Source: Talinum fruticosum
Lineage: Eukaryota; Streptophyta; Magnoliopsida; Caryophyllales; Talinaceae
Length of the DNA stretch: 64,000 nt
Assembly (NCBI GenBank): GCA_021018815.1
Contig: JAITYX010000034.1
Location: 3,224,001-3,288,000 of the forward strand
Direction of reading: 5' to 3'
Shown here: piece by piece, positions 36,200 to 46,275 of the stretch
Layout of the letters: each line of letters starts with the position of its first letter
Numbering within the stretch: position 1 is the stretch's first letter
The notes under the pieces: generated by a model
What the model saw: only the letters and a program-made list of their open reading frames with translations
Databases searched by the model: none
What the model was told of the DNA's origin: nothing
Position numbers and translations under genes: made by a program

Positions 36200-36470
36200 G
36201 GTAACTCGGAAGAAGAAAGGTCATTGGTACCTACACAGTGGTTGCTTATGCCACATGTTAGGAGATTCAAGACTCTTTTCCGAGTTGGATAATTTGGAAG
36301 GAAGAAAAGTCACATTTGGAGACAATAGCAAAGGTAAGATAGTAGGGATTGGCAAAATTGGTGAAGGAAACAACTTAGTTAGTCCAATCTATCTTGTCAA
36401 AGGGATGAAATACAATCTCCTCAAGCATCTCTCCGTTGTGTGACAAAGGATAAGAGGTAAGGTTCACTAA
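36200..36470 (+). pseudogene. Aspartic protease, copia element no. 2
   Basis: Reads GHWYLHSGCLCHMLGD, where the expected catalytic Asp-Ser-Gly is His-Ser-Gly (CAC at 36234-36236). RKVTFGDNSKGKIVGIGKIG and YLVKGMKYNLL follow. Loss of the catalytic Asp should abolish activity. Confidence 0.88.
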
Positions 36471-36599
36471 GACCAACTGCCACATTTCGATGCAATCACC
36501 AAAGAGACTAAGCTCTCGGGTTTGAGGTAAAATAACACCTATACTATTCCTTTCTCATATTCAAGTCGAATTTATCTTGTTTAAAAGCATGTGTGAATG

Positions 36600-37500
36600 A
36601 TGATTCATGGACTTGGCATCGTAGACTTGGTCATATTAGCATGCATACCATCAAGAAACTTGCATCTCAAGGATTGGTTAGGCGTCTAACCAACTCGTGC
36701 ATTTAAGAAAGATAAAATCGTGAAGCATGCACAAAAGGTAAGCAGATTATATCATCTTTCAAACCTCTTAAAACCGTATCTACATCCAAAGTTCTTGAGT
36801 TAGTTCATATGGATTTGTGTGGTGAAATTCTTGTGAAAAGTCTTGGAGGTAAATTGTATGTACTTGTTGTGGTTGATGATTTCCCGCGATTTACTTGGGT
36901 ATGTTTCCTCAAGAACAAGAATGAAGCCTTCAAAGAGTTCACGAAGCTCTGCACGAAAATTCAAGTAGAGTCTCGGACTCGGATAAGAAGAATTTGAGTT
37001 TACTAGGAATGGAGTTTGACTACTCGGAATTTGCAGACTTCTATGACAAGAATGGTATCTCCCACAACTTCTCTGCACCAAGAACTCCTCAATAGAATGG
37101 AGTAATGGAGAGAAAGAACATAACTCTTGAAGAAATAGGAAGGACCATAATGATTGAAAATGATCTACCTTACTATTTACGGGCCGAGGCGATCAACATA
37201 GCAAATTACACAATCAACGGATGCCTCATAAGACCCATCCCGAAGAAAACTCCCTATGAGCTTTACTAGGGAAAGAAACCCAACATCTCCTACTTCCAAC
37301 CATTTGGGTGTAAGTGTTTTGTCCACAATAATAGTAAGGAGCATTTAACTAAGTTTGATGCTAGGTCGGATGATGGTATATTTCTAGGTTATTCATCTCA
37401 TAGCAAAGCTTATCGTGTGTTTAACAAAAGAACCAACAATATGGAAGAAAATATCCACGTTGTCTTTGATAAAATTGATTTTGGCAGGATAAGTAAGTCC
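36600..37500 (+). pseudogene. Integrase, copia element no. 2
   Basis: Motifs in order: WHRRLGHISMHTIKKLASQG (zinc-binding half), LVHMDLCGEILVKSLGGKLY (core), FTWVCFLKNKNEAFKEF, NGVMERKNITLEEIGRT with the catalytic Glu, KKTPYELY, QPFGCKCFVHNN and FLGYSSHSKAYRVFNKR. Stops lie near 36705, 36998, 37093 and 37267. Confidence 0.88.
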
Positions 37501-38064
37501 ATATACTCATATCTCGGACTTAATAGAGATGAAGACGACCTTGCTTGAAGCTGAGCTCAAAAAGAGTCAAAACAAAATTACCGAGGAAAACCGGAATGGA
37601 GCAACTCAAAATGTTATGACTTAGATCGAACAAGTCCAAGAGCTAGCTAAGAATGTCTGAAGAATAAGTAAATGTAGAGACTCAAGCAAGATCAACAAAC
37701 TATAGATCGATCTGTTTAACTAACAAACTTGGTAAATTAAAAGATAGGTAAATCTTTCAAATATGCATCCAGTCACCCAACCGAGAACATACTATCTCGA
37801 CATCAATAGTGGGGCAAGAACTTGATCTTCTTTGCATAATCTGTGTGCATTTTCTGCATTCATATCATTAACTAAACCCAAAATGAACTAGAGGCCCTAA
37901 ATGAACCTGAATAGGTAGAGGCCATGCAAGAAGAGCTTAATTAATTTGAAAGAAACTAAGTCTAGACTCGACCAAACGGCCTTCTAACCACCCAGTCATA
38001 GGAATCAAATGAGTTTTCAAGAATAAACTGGATGAGGAAGGGTTGGTAATCAGAAAATAAGGGT

Positions 38065-38830
38065 AGACTTGTTGCTCAAGGTTACAATCAAGAGGAAGGG
38101 ATTGATTGTGGGGAAACCTTTGCACCTATTTCTAGGATTGAGGCAATCGGAATCCTATTAGCATTTGCATCTAGCATGAATATCAAGCTTTATCGGATGG
38201 ATGTCAAATGTGCTTTTCTGAATTGTTTCATTCAAGAAGAAGTTTATGTTAAGCAACCTCTTAGATTTGAAAACTTTGAATTTCCAAATCATGCCTTCAA
38301 GTTGGAAAAGGCTTTATATGGTCTTAAACAAGCTCCCGGAGCTTGGTATGAAAGACTCAACAGTTTCTTGGTTAAAAATGATTTCAAAAGAGGTCAGATT
38401 GACAAAACTCTTTTCATAAAAACCAAGGGGAAAGATTTTATTATCGCTCAAATTTATGTTGATGATATAATCTTTGGAGCTACTAATGAAACTCTATGTC
38501 AAGAGTTTTCCGAGTTGATGTGACAGGACTTCTAAATGAGCATGATGGAAGAAATCAACTTCTTTCTTGGTCTATAAATCAAACAAGACAAACATGGCAT
38601 CTATGTCCATCAATCCAAGTATACCAAGGAACTTTTGAAGAACTACAAACTACAAGAGGTGAAGCATGCAGCAGCACCTATGAGTAGTAATTTAAAATTG
38701 GACTCGGATGAGAAAGGTAAAGCTATAGATCAAAAACTCTATAGAGGTATGATCGGATCTCTACTTTATGTCACATCTAGTAGGCCAAATATCATGTTTA
38801 GTGTCTCGCCTTTATGCGAAATTTCAAGCT
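38065..38830 (+). pseudogene. Reverse transcriptase, copia element no. 2
   Basis: Reads [59 protein letters not shown] and the catalytic YVDDIIFGATNE (YVDD at 38455-38466). HGIYVHQSKYTKELLKNY and YRGMIGSLLYVTSSRPNIMF follow. Stops lie at 38521 and near 38532 and 38577. Confidence 0.9.
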
Positions 38831-39398
38831 AATCCTAAAGAATCACATCTCATTGCGGTGAAGAGAAGTTTTAGATATCTTGTAGGGACTCGGAATCTTA
38901 GTCTATGGTTTTCAAAAGACTCGAACCGACTCCCACTCGGATACTTAGATGCTGATTATGTTGGATACAAAGTTGATAGAAAAAGAGCACATCAGGAGCT
39001 TGCTAATTTCTTGGTCAATCCCTCATCTCCTGGCATTCAAAGAAACAAAACTCAATTGCTCTATCAACTCGTTAAGGCTTAGTGCATTGCGATTGGAGCT
39101 TGCTATGCTCGGATTCTATAGATCAAGCAAGCACTTGAAGGATCTAGGGCTATCGTTCACATTTATCTCAATCAAGTGTGACAATCGAGTGCAATCAACA
39201 TTACCAAAAATCAAGTCCAACACTCAAAGACAAAGCATATTGGGGTCGGTATCATTTTCTGAGAGACCACTCGAGAAAGGTGATATTGAACTTGAATTCA
39301 TTCCTACAAAATTTCGATTAGCTAATATTTTCACTAAGCCACATAGTGAGGATCAGTTTTGCTTTATTAGGAATAAACTTGGCATGATTAATGCATGA
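38780..39398 (+). pseudogene. RNase H, copia element no. 2
   Basis: Reads ESHLIAVKRSFRYLVGTRNL, LGYLDADYVGYKVDRKRA and GACYARIL, ending LANIFTKPHSEDQFCFIRNK at the canonical copia pol terminus (stop at 39398). Frameshifts lie near 39080 and 39170. Confidence 0.85.
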
Positions 39399-39813
39399 TT
39401 ATATGATTTATTAATTGAATTATCTTTGCATAATTATGTGTTATGTGCTTTTAGTAACGAATGGATCAGTTCATAGAGTGAGACTGAGCCGTGAGTTATT
39501 TGTTTTCTAAGTATTCTTAATCACTCAAAAATCATACTCGAATCGAGACTCAATTGTTGAGCAAAATGGACATCAATCTTCGAAATCTTCTCTGAATAAA
39601 TGAAGAATTTCAAAAATCTTTTAGAAAACTCTTTCTTCTCTCTCTCTCGCCACACGTTTCGATAAGAGAATCCTAGCCGTGGGAAGAAAGCTGCTGGAAT
39701 ACTAGCCGTTGGAGTATAGAATGTCACACCTATCCGAGACTGCCATTTGGTATTCGAGTTAGAACGAAGGTTGAAGGTCATTTCCTTTCTGCGATAAATA
39801 GCACCCCTTTACC

Positions 39814-39900
39814 TTGTTTTCTTTACTTTGCTTACTTGTTTTCTTGCTCTCTTCTCTCGAAATCTCTGCTCACTCATATTCTCTCTTTGAAATCAAAGCA

Positions 39901-39933
<33 letters not shown>

Positions 39934-41692
39934 TCTCTGTTTCTCTTCGATCACCATACCAAAGCGAGGATCGGGACTAGAGTTAAGGTTGGCTACCAAG
40001 AAGCCCCTGCACCAAATATGCTCAAGAGGGTACCTCCAACCCCTCTAAAATCTTCATCGTCCAACACTTTACATTGGATGATAAATTCTTTCAAACCACC
40101 TTCTTCTAGTGGTTACCACACATTAAAAACGCTGGGGTTTACAACTACTTGTACTTTAGTGATTTCATCTACCCGTAACTCATTGCCGAGTTCTACACTA
40201 ACATGTCCTACTCTAAGGGTGTCGAGCACCTCAAAGGTACAAGAGAAGGTTGTCCTACTCTAAGGGTGTCGAGCACCTCAAAGGTACAAGGGAAGGTTGT
40301 TCGTATTAACCTCCCTCTTCTTCAAAGACTGTTTAAAGTCTCTTCTCTTTTGCTTAACTCCAATCCCATACCTTTTATGGAGATTGCTAATGAATTCTTC
40401 GAGAAGTTTGCCAAGGAAATTCTTGAGGCACGGAAGAATTTTTTCGTGATTCGGATGCGATCCGAAGCAAGGCTACTCTATTTCATCTTGATGCGAACCT
40501 TTTTCGCTCATCATTCGAGCAAGGAGAATCCAAATTCTAAGATTCTCAAAGTTTTGTATAATATTTTGGAGGGTTACAAAGTAGACCTCTTCCCTTTTAT
40601 CATCGAGTAGCTGGCCGCCGTGCCAGCTCACTCCAAAAGTCCGCTTCTTTTCCTTTTGGAGCTCTCTTGATGTTTGTCTTCAAACAATTCAAGATCCCCT
40701 ACCCTCGGAACCAAAAGTTGTTTCGAGGTTGCCATTGTCATTAGCGAGAAAAGAACTTCTAGGGTACGGATACCAGGAAGTCAAACCTGGTGTTTTGGTT
40801 CACGTGTCCGAGTTGAAACCTCTCTCTCCTCCTCCCATATAGACTTAGACTCCACTAGTACTTCCACCTCCCTCTCGCTGGTCCTTCTACCTCTCTATCG
40901 TGTCCTCCTCCTCTCTCTACTACAATGTTTACCGAGATGGTAAACAAGATTGCCTTTGTGTCTAAAGAACTTCATAACACTCACCGCTATCTCAAAACCG
41001 TCTATCAAGGCCCTGGGATTACCCGTAAGACCGAGCAGATCCTAGATTAGGGAAAGCGAGGACCTTTTGCTCGAATTCAAGGCCATTATCAAAGAGCAAT
41101 GCGAGCAACTCCAACTCCTCTATGAACAATGATCTAAAGCTGCTCAGGACTCACATACTTCCGATACTTCGAGGAGTCCTCCAGCCATGCTAAGTCTACT
41201 TCTATGGAGATAGAAGAGGCAGTGAGGAAGCGACAGAAGAGGTACCTCCTGGTAAAGAGGAGAAAGAAAAGAAAAAGGAGAAGAGAAGGAAGAGGAGAAG
41301 GAAGAAGAAAAAGAAAAGAAGAGGCTGCTCACCCTAAGGGCCAAGGTGCACCCGCACACGAGCCGATCGATCTCCTTATATCATGCTCTAAGTGGGTCGG
41401 AAGATGCTCGGGGACGTTGGTCGGTTCAAAGTGGTTGTCTTATAAGCACCTCCAGCAGTTGTCTTCGAGGAAGACAAGCTTGAGAAGATGTCCCTTTGGT
41501 TCACGGAACCGGGACAAAGCAACTTTCCGACATCCCGGTGTTGCAACCGCCTCGCTCATCCACCTCCTCGAAGCTTACAGCGCAGGCGTAATGCTCATCC
41601 CACCTCGTCCCGACAACCAGCTCCTTCTTCTTAGCTTATTTTCTTTTTCTATTCCTATTTTTTTTCTTTTTGTCCAACATCAATTGTATTGA
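39814..41692 (+). pseudogene. Env-like ORF3 of copia element no. 2
   Basis: After pol, about 2.8 kb remain before the 3' LTR. A Ser/Leu-rich N-terminus carrying a (CT)14 tract leads to PKRGSGLELRLATKKPLHQ. An open stretch at 40203-40610 contains INLPLLQRLFKVSSLLLNSN and EIANEFFEKFAKEILEARKN, matching the parallel region in element no. 1. A possible coiled-coil part (MVNKIAFVSKELHNTHRYL, near 40930) and a highly charged Lys/Arg/Glu tail (41204-41340) follow. The position and composition are those of the Sirevirus env-like ORF; its function is unknown. Confidence 0.6.
39901..39928 (+). repeat. (CT)14 microsatellite
   Basis: Uninterrupted CT repeat inside the start of the env-like ORF, where it encodes alternating Ser-Leu. 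Confidence 0.95.
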
Positions 41693-41699
41693 TTTGCTA

Positions 41700-42249
41700 C
41701 TTTCTTCCCTCTTTTTGATGAAATGATAAAGGGAGAAAATATATAGAAAACTTGATGTTTAGTTTACTCCACACAATTAATATTTTTCTTTTTGTAGTTT
41801 GTTTTTTTTTTATCTTTAAGTAATGAATTTTTTTTTCTGAGCATACTTGGTTCTAAATTGCATTGATGCTTTGATATTTTTCTATGCTATGATATTGATG
41901 TTTACCATTCTAAGCATATTTGTTTTCGAGTTACATATTTTTAGTGTTTTATAATCCGATACTTCATTATGCTCGCTACTTAACTCGTTAACATATCTCG
42001 CTCTAGTTTCAATTCTTTTTGCTCCGATACTTCATTATCTCGCACAAATGTTCCGAGTAATGCTATGATCCGAATTGCACTTTCAGTATTTCAAAGTCAC
42101 TCTCTACTCGATTCTTTATAGAATACTCTTTTGCTCGATACATAAGAGAACATTACTTTCTGCTCCGATCATTAGTAATGAAAACTTATGTATTGCACTA
42201 ACAAGTTTCTATCTTAAGTATGGAATGCCTTTCATCAAAAAGGGGAGAT
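41700..42249 (+). promoter_or_regulatory. 3' untranslated region with two polypurine tracts, copia element no. 2
   Basis: AAAGGGAGAAAATATA (about 41728-41743) is preceded by CTTTTTGATGAAATG, a Sirevirus-like context. AAAAAGGGGAGAT (42237-42249) directly abuts the 3' LTR. T-rich, non-coding sequence separates them. Confidence 0.8.
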
Positions 42250-43998
42250 TGAAGACTCAGGTATAAATCTCTATCTCTCTTAGGTTCTAAGTCATTATGA
42301 GTATTATACAAACTCTTATCTAAGTTTTTCATTCTGGTTTGACTGACTCGAAAGCACCTTAATACATATTTTCTACACTGGTGTTTCGACTCACTCGGAC
42401 ATCACTCAGAACCATCGCATCTTCAAATAATTTCTCTAACACTCTTATTGTAAGCACTTGAATAATTTGTCAAATTCAGGAATTGGGCTTCTCCACTAGG
42501 GTAAAAATACTATAGATGCAAGATATAAAAAGGGAATAAATGCTCTCTTTTTTCCATTAGTTTTTCATCAATTGGATGTCCGACTCGGGCCTATATCACC
42601 GATCAACCAGGATAGAAAAATTCCAAGAAATCCAAAAATTTGGAAAATTGGATCTATGTCTAACGGATCACCTCTACCAAGAAAAAGGTTTTTGTGAAAT
42701 GTCACAATATTTTTTTATACATGTCAAAATGATGGAAAACAAAGAATCAACCCTTTGTCTCTGTGTTTTCACATTGAGAATTCTTTGCAGATGAAGACAA
42801 AAGTTCTTCTTTCTAAAGAGATTTGATTCGGTCAGTTTATATCTCCGAAAATTATTTGATCAAATCAAGTTTTTATACTCCGATATTTTACTCTCTCGAC
42901 TTGATTATTTTTAGGGTTGACTCAGGATGGAATTTGAGTATATTGAATATTAGACTCAGAAAATTCCATTATTCTAGGCCAAAGATAATTAAGCATTTAT
43001 TACTCCGATTTAATTATTATCTATGCCTAATCGTGGACCAAAGTATTTTATACTTTGACAACCAATGTGGTTTGCCTTTATAGGTTATTGAAACGAGGCT
43101 ATTATATTTTTGAATTTCAAAAGCAACTAGCTTATAGCCGTTAAACACCAGCAGACAAGTTTTAGCAACTTCTGGACATGGCTCGGACACTATGTCGGGG
43201 TTGTTTGTTTCCAAAATTGCAAAACTTCAACTCTAGGCCTAACGGTTGTTTCCACCTTGGTTTTCGAGTCACCACCAATTGATTGGACCATCTTCTGGAG
43301 CCAAGAGTTGTCGCACAATGATCACATCCCAACGGATCTTTTCGAGTGACTTTGAAAGCGATTACAACGGCTAGTGCGGACTTCAGTCCATAATCAAGAC
43401 TCAACAGTCACTCTACCAGGTTGGCTATAAATAGAAGCTACTTCACAAGACTAGAAGATTGCTTGAATTATTACTGAACATATTGCCTAACTATTACTTA
43501 GTGCATTCTTATGCAATCTTCTATTTACAACTCCAAGTCCGTATTTAATATTTTTGAGTTGTAAAGAAAGCCTTGTAGTCGGTTATATACTTCTCTTGCT
43601 TTCTTAGTAAGTCCCTTAACTGAGTTGTAAGGGTTAACTCAGATTAGTTGTCCCCGATTGTAAAGGTTACCTCAGTAAGGAAGTAATAGATTAGATAGGG
43701 GAACTTCGAGTCTAGGAAAACTTTGTAAGGAATTGTTTAAGGGAGCATTCTTGTTAAGTCAGTCCTCCGTATTTTGTGGATTAAAAATAGTGGATTTGAC
43801 GTGGTGCTTGGATTAGCACTATCCGTGGTTTTCTACCCCAAGAGGGTTTCCATATATATCTGTGTTATTGCCTTTCTAAGTCCAATCTAGATTAGAATTT
43901 GTCTTTGATTTGTATTGGTGCAAAAATTATTTCATTTTCTTCAACACCCTATTCATCCCCCTCCGGGGTGACTTAGACTCTCCAAGAGCTAACCTTCA
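42250..43998 (+). repeat. 3' LTR of copia element no. 2 (1749 bp, with foreign patch)
   Basis: Runs from TGAAGACTCAGGTATAAATC to GAGCTAACCTTCA. It is about 300 bp longer than its partner because of a patch at about 42461-42802, where about 50 bp of LTR is missing. Confidence 0.9.
42461..42802 (+). other. Plastid-derived patch (NUPT-like) with ycf1- and ycf2-like pieces
   Basis: The segment is absent from the 5' LTR and from the solo LTR at 29592-31043. At 42696-42750 the sequence reads, allowing a frameshift, EMSQYFF then TCQNDGKQRI, which matches my recollection of plastid Ycf1. At 42751-42797 it reads PFVSVFSHREFFADE-like sequence (His-to-Ile region changed), matching my recollection of plastid Ycf2. 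The preceding 235 bp hold an open frame from 42576 (MSDSGLYHRSTRIEKFQEIQ) that I cannot place, perhaps also plastid. The join of two distant genes suggests filler DNA captured during break repair. No search was run. Confidence 0.65.
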
Positions 43999-44003
43999 AA
44001 CAT

Positions 44004-44256
44004 AATCAAGAAAACCCTTAACCAACTTCCAATCAAACTTAGTTTTTCTTTAATAACAGGTAATGGAAGAGACTCGCGCTAAGGTCTAACTCTGGTGATC
44101 ATCTCCGGATCCGTGGAGGGAAACACTAGATTCTGAATTAGTTGCGAAAGAGCGAACATCATATGGACCCTCCATACCAAACTTAACCTTGTCGAAGAAA
44201 GTAGGAAAAGGGGGCACAGTAGGGTTGCTCAAATGAAGATGTGTGCATTCACCCAT
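44004..44256 (-). pseudogene. LINE ORF1, N-terminal part
   Basis: A minus-strand ATG near 44256 opens MGECTHLHLSNPTVPPFPTF and VKFGMEGPYDVRSF, then reaches a stop near 44085. It then continues as KTKFDWKLVKGFLDYV into the segment at 32892 once copia element no. 2 is removed. The choice of start is tentative; a second ATG upstream (44323) gives only a five-codon frame. Confidence 0.6.
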
Positions 44257-45228
44257 CACACTTGAATCTGGAGGTTTGAGAGCACAACAAGGGAATTTTA
44301 GTTTAAATCGAGTGAAATGCCATTGGTAACGAGAGAGGAATGATTGATATCATATAGTAGTAGATAAAAGTCTACTTTCTAGGTAAGATGAAGATGTGCA
44401 ACAAAAAGGTTCACAAATCCTCTATATTTATAGGCAAACTGTAGATCGAACCCAAGCAAGTAAGATATTGTAACTAAACCATAGAAGAACAAATTAGCAC
44501 AAGAGAGAACAAGTGAAATGAATAGTTAAAATTACAACACCAAAGAACCAAGAACATAAGCATATGAGGGAAGGCCGGAAACAAATACACACAACCATCA
44601 TCACAAGAAGAATCGAGAAGCCATCAATCAAGCAAAACCAAACCCAGCACAAAATAAAATAAATAAGACACTTACCTAAGGTAACAGCAAAGATACATTG
44701 AAGATACGACCCATCGGTGAGTAATAGTCTAAAAAGACTTTATAAGTGACCGAATTAGTCTCCGGAAATAGATCCGACGAACTAACCTCATACTCAACCA
44801 CAATATGGTTATGAGAGTAGGTAACCTTAACTTGAACAGTAGAAAAACCTAAGAAGAATGGCGATCTTACATCATCACCAATATCTTTGACAGTCTCATC
44901 CCTCAACGAAGTAAATAGTAGCGGACTGAACGATAAATCATCACGCAAGCAAGGCTAGATACCATAGCCATACTTAGATCTAAAATTAATCAAAGTAAGG
45001 AAGGAAGAAAAGGAAATCGGGGAAGGGCGAGAGGAGATTACAAAAGATGATCGAGACAAGCAAGCCTTGATTATCTAGACTCGAAAAAGTGACTACGAAA
45101 AGAAGGAAATGAAAGAGGATATGGAGGCTTCTTCCGTTTAGGTTTCATGAACGTCGGTAACTTCTCTAAATAGAGTTTCTCTCTTTCTCTAGAGACTTCC
45201 GAAGGAATTGTGTAATATTTATATCAAA
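44257..45228 (-). other. LINE 5' untranslated region with a possible upstream ORF
   Basis: About 970 bp lie between the right TSD and the ORF1 start on the minus strand; plant L1 leaders carry an internal promoter. A 90-codon minus frame at 44676-44948 (starting MRDDLSFSPLLFTSLRDETV) is balanced in composition but resembles no family I know. Confidence 0.5.
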
Positions 45229-45237
45229 ACGTAATTG

Positions 45238-46030
45238 TTACCCTTCTAAATGCATATTCCTTTTATTTTTGGTTTCACGTAGCCTTTGACAAGGAAATTT
45301 ATAAAACTTATACTGTATAACTTTCTTATTAAAAAAAATTTGCTTACTATGGTAGTTTAAATTAAAGGGGTTAATATTCACTATAACTCTATTTTATAAT
45401 AAATTAATTGACATGGTGGAAAGCTCCGTTGCATGGTGGCTCCAGCACATGCCCCTACCCTAAGTTTCTAGACAAAGATGTACTATATAATGCCACTCTG
45501 TGTTAAAAAGACTTTAAAAGAAGAAACAAAAGCCAAAGGATTTTTTTTTAAAAGCTAATGTAAAGAACAAATATATGAGAATTTTAAAAAGATGATTAGG
45601 AATCCCTGATTAGCACATCTTTAATTGACATGGTGGAAAGCTCCCTTGCATGGTTCTGAATCATCTTTTCAAAATTCTCATATATTTGTTCTTTACAATA
45701 GTTTTTTTAAAAACCTAAATTGTACTGTCTTGTTGAAATCAATAAAAATTTGTTTTAAAAAAAACCAATGAAATTTCTTTTTAAAAAAATGATGAAAACT
45801 GCTGATTCAATTACCATAGGAAAACTAGATACTCTTTTCAAAACAGAAGTGCAATCCAAATCTGAGCCATATACCTTAACTTTAGAGTTGCCTACTTCAT
45901 TTAAAATACAACAAAAAAAAAAAACACACTTTAAAGTTGCCTTCATATATATATTTGAGGCCCATACACCTAAAAATAGCTGCCGTATATATAATTTAAC
46001 TAATTAAAGACAAGAAATGAGGGAGTGGGC
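45238..46030. other. AT-rich spacer with direct and inverted repeats
   Basis: GACATGGTGGAAAGCTCC occurs at about 45413 and 45627. TAATGTAAAGAACAAATATA (about 45558) is followed by its inverse ATATTTGTTCTTTACA (about 45683), with about 45-bp arms. No gene is supported; overlapping short frames on both strands at 45755-46007 look fortuitous. Confidence 0.5.
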
Positions 46031-46032
46031 AT

Positions 46033-46275
46033 TTAACAATCAAAGTGAATATCTTGCCCTTTTTGAAGTATACATAATACAGTAGACTTATCGCAATTAT
46101 TAATAGCTTTACATGCTATGACAGTAAGCCATGAATTTTTTTCTTTTCTAGCCTTTTGGATTATGAGCCAATTATTGTTCAATGCTTTTGATATGTTTTC
46201 ATAGTTATGGTCATTGTCATTTCCCCACTCAAACGCGGCACCGTCGCTATGTGACATTATCTTTGGGACCCCCAT
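46033..46275 (-). CDS. Short hypothetical ORF (80 codons)
   Basis: The minus-strand frame starts MGVPKIMSHSDGAAFEWGND and ends CILQKGQDIHFDC. Composition is balanced (charged and Trp/Cys-containing) rather than low-complexity, which makes it stand out from other short frames here. No domain or signal peptide is recognised, and there is no clear splice or promoter context. It may be an exon of a decayed gene or chance. Confidence 0.25.
   Translation of the reverse strand: MGVPKIMSHSDGAAFEWGNDNDHNYENISKALNNNWLIIQKARKEKNSWLTVIACKAINNCDKSTVLCILQKGQDIHFDC

Larger units (their letters stand above)
32898..43998 (+). mobile_element. Complete Ty1/copia Sirevirus-like element no. 2 (11101 bp)
   Basis: LTRs at 32898-34338 and 42250-43998 (TG...TTCA) lie between perfect duplications AACAT (32893-32897 and 43999-44003), within LINE ORF1. 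Plus-strand order: LTR, primer-binding site, gag, protease, integrase, RT, RNase H, env-like ORF, two polypurine tracts, LTR. It is a relative of element no. 1 with a different LTR subfamily. Its LTRs differ from each other at roughly one base in ten over the first 200 bp by eye, so it appears older. Stops occur throughout. Confidence 0.92.
9564..45228 (-). mobile_element. L1-type LINE, near full length, split by nested insertions
   Basis: A 9-bp direct repeat ACGTAATTG flanks the element (9555-9563 and 45229-45237). On the minus strand the 3' end is nine A residues (plus-strand T at 9566-9574). Removing the three primary insertions with their duplications leaves four segments (9564-10608, 26208-29591, 31049-32897, 44004-45228) totalling about 7.5 kb, a normal plant L1 length. 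In 5'-3' order these give a leader, ORF1 with a DUF4283-like and zinc-knuckle region, a long U-rich inter-ORF region, an endonuclease and a reverse transcriptase. Both ORFs are broken. Two bases (GG) lie between the left TSD and the T tract, so that end has drifted slightly. Confidence 0.85.

Noticed and set aside
42576..42794. 72-residue plus ORF as a host gene
   Set aside because: It crosses the joins of the plastid-like patch in an LTR; the frame is fortuitous.
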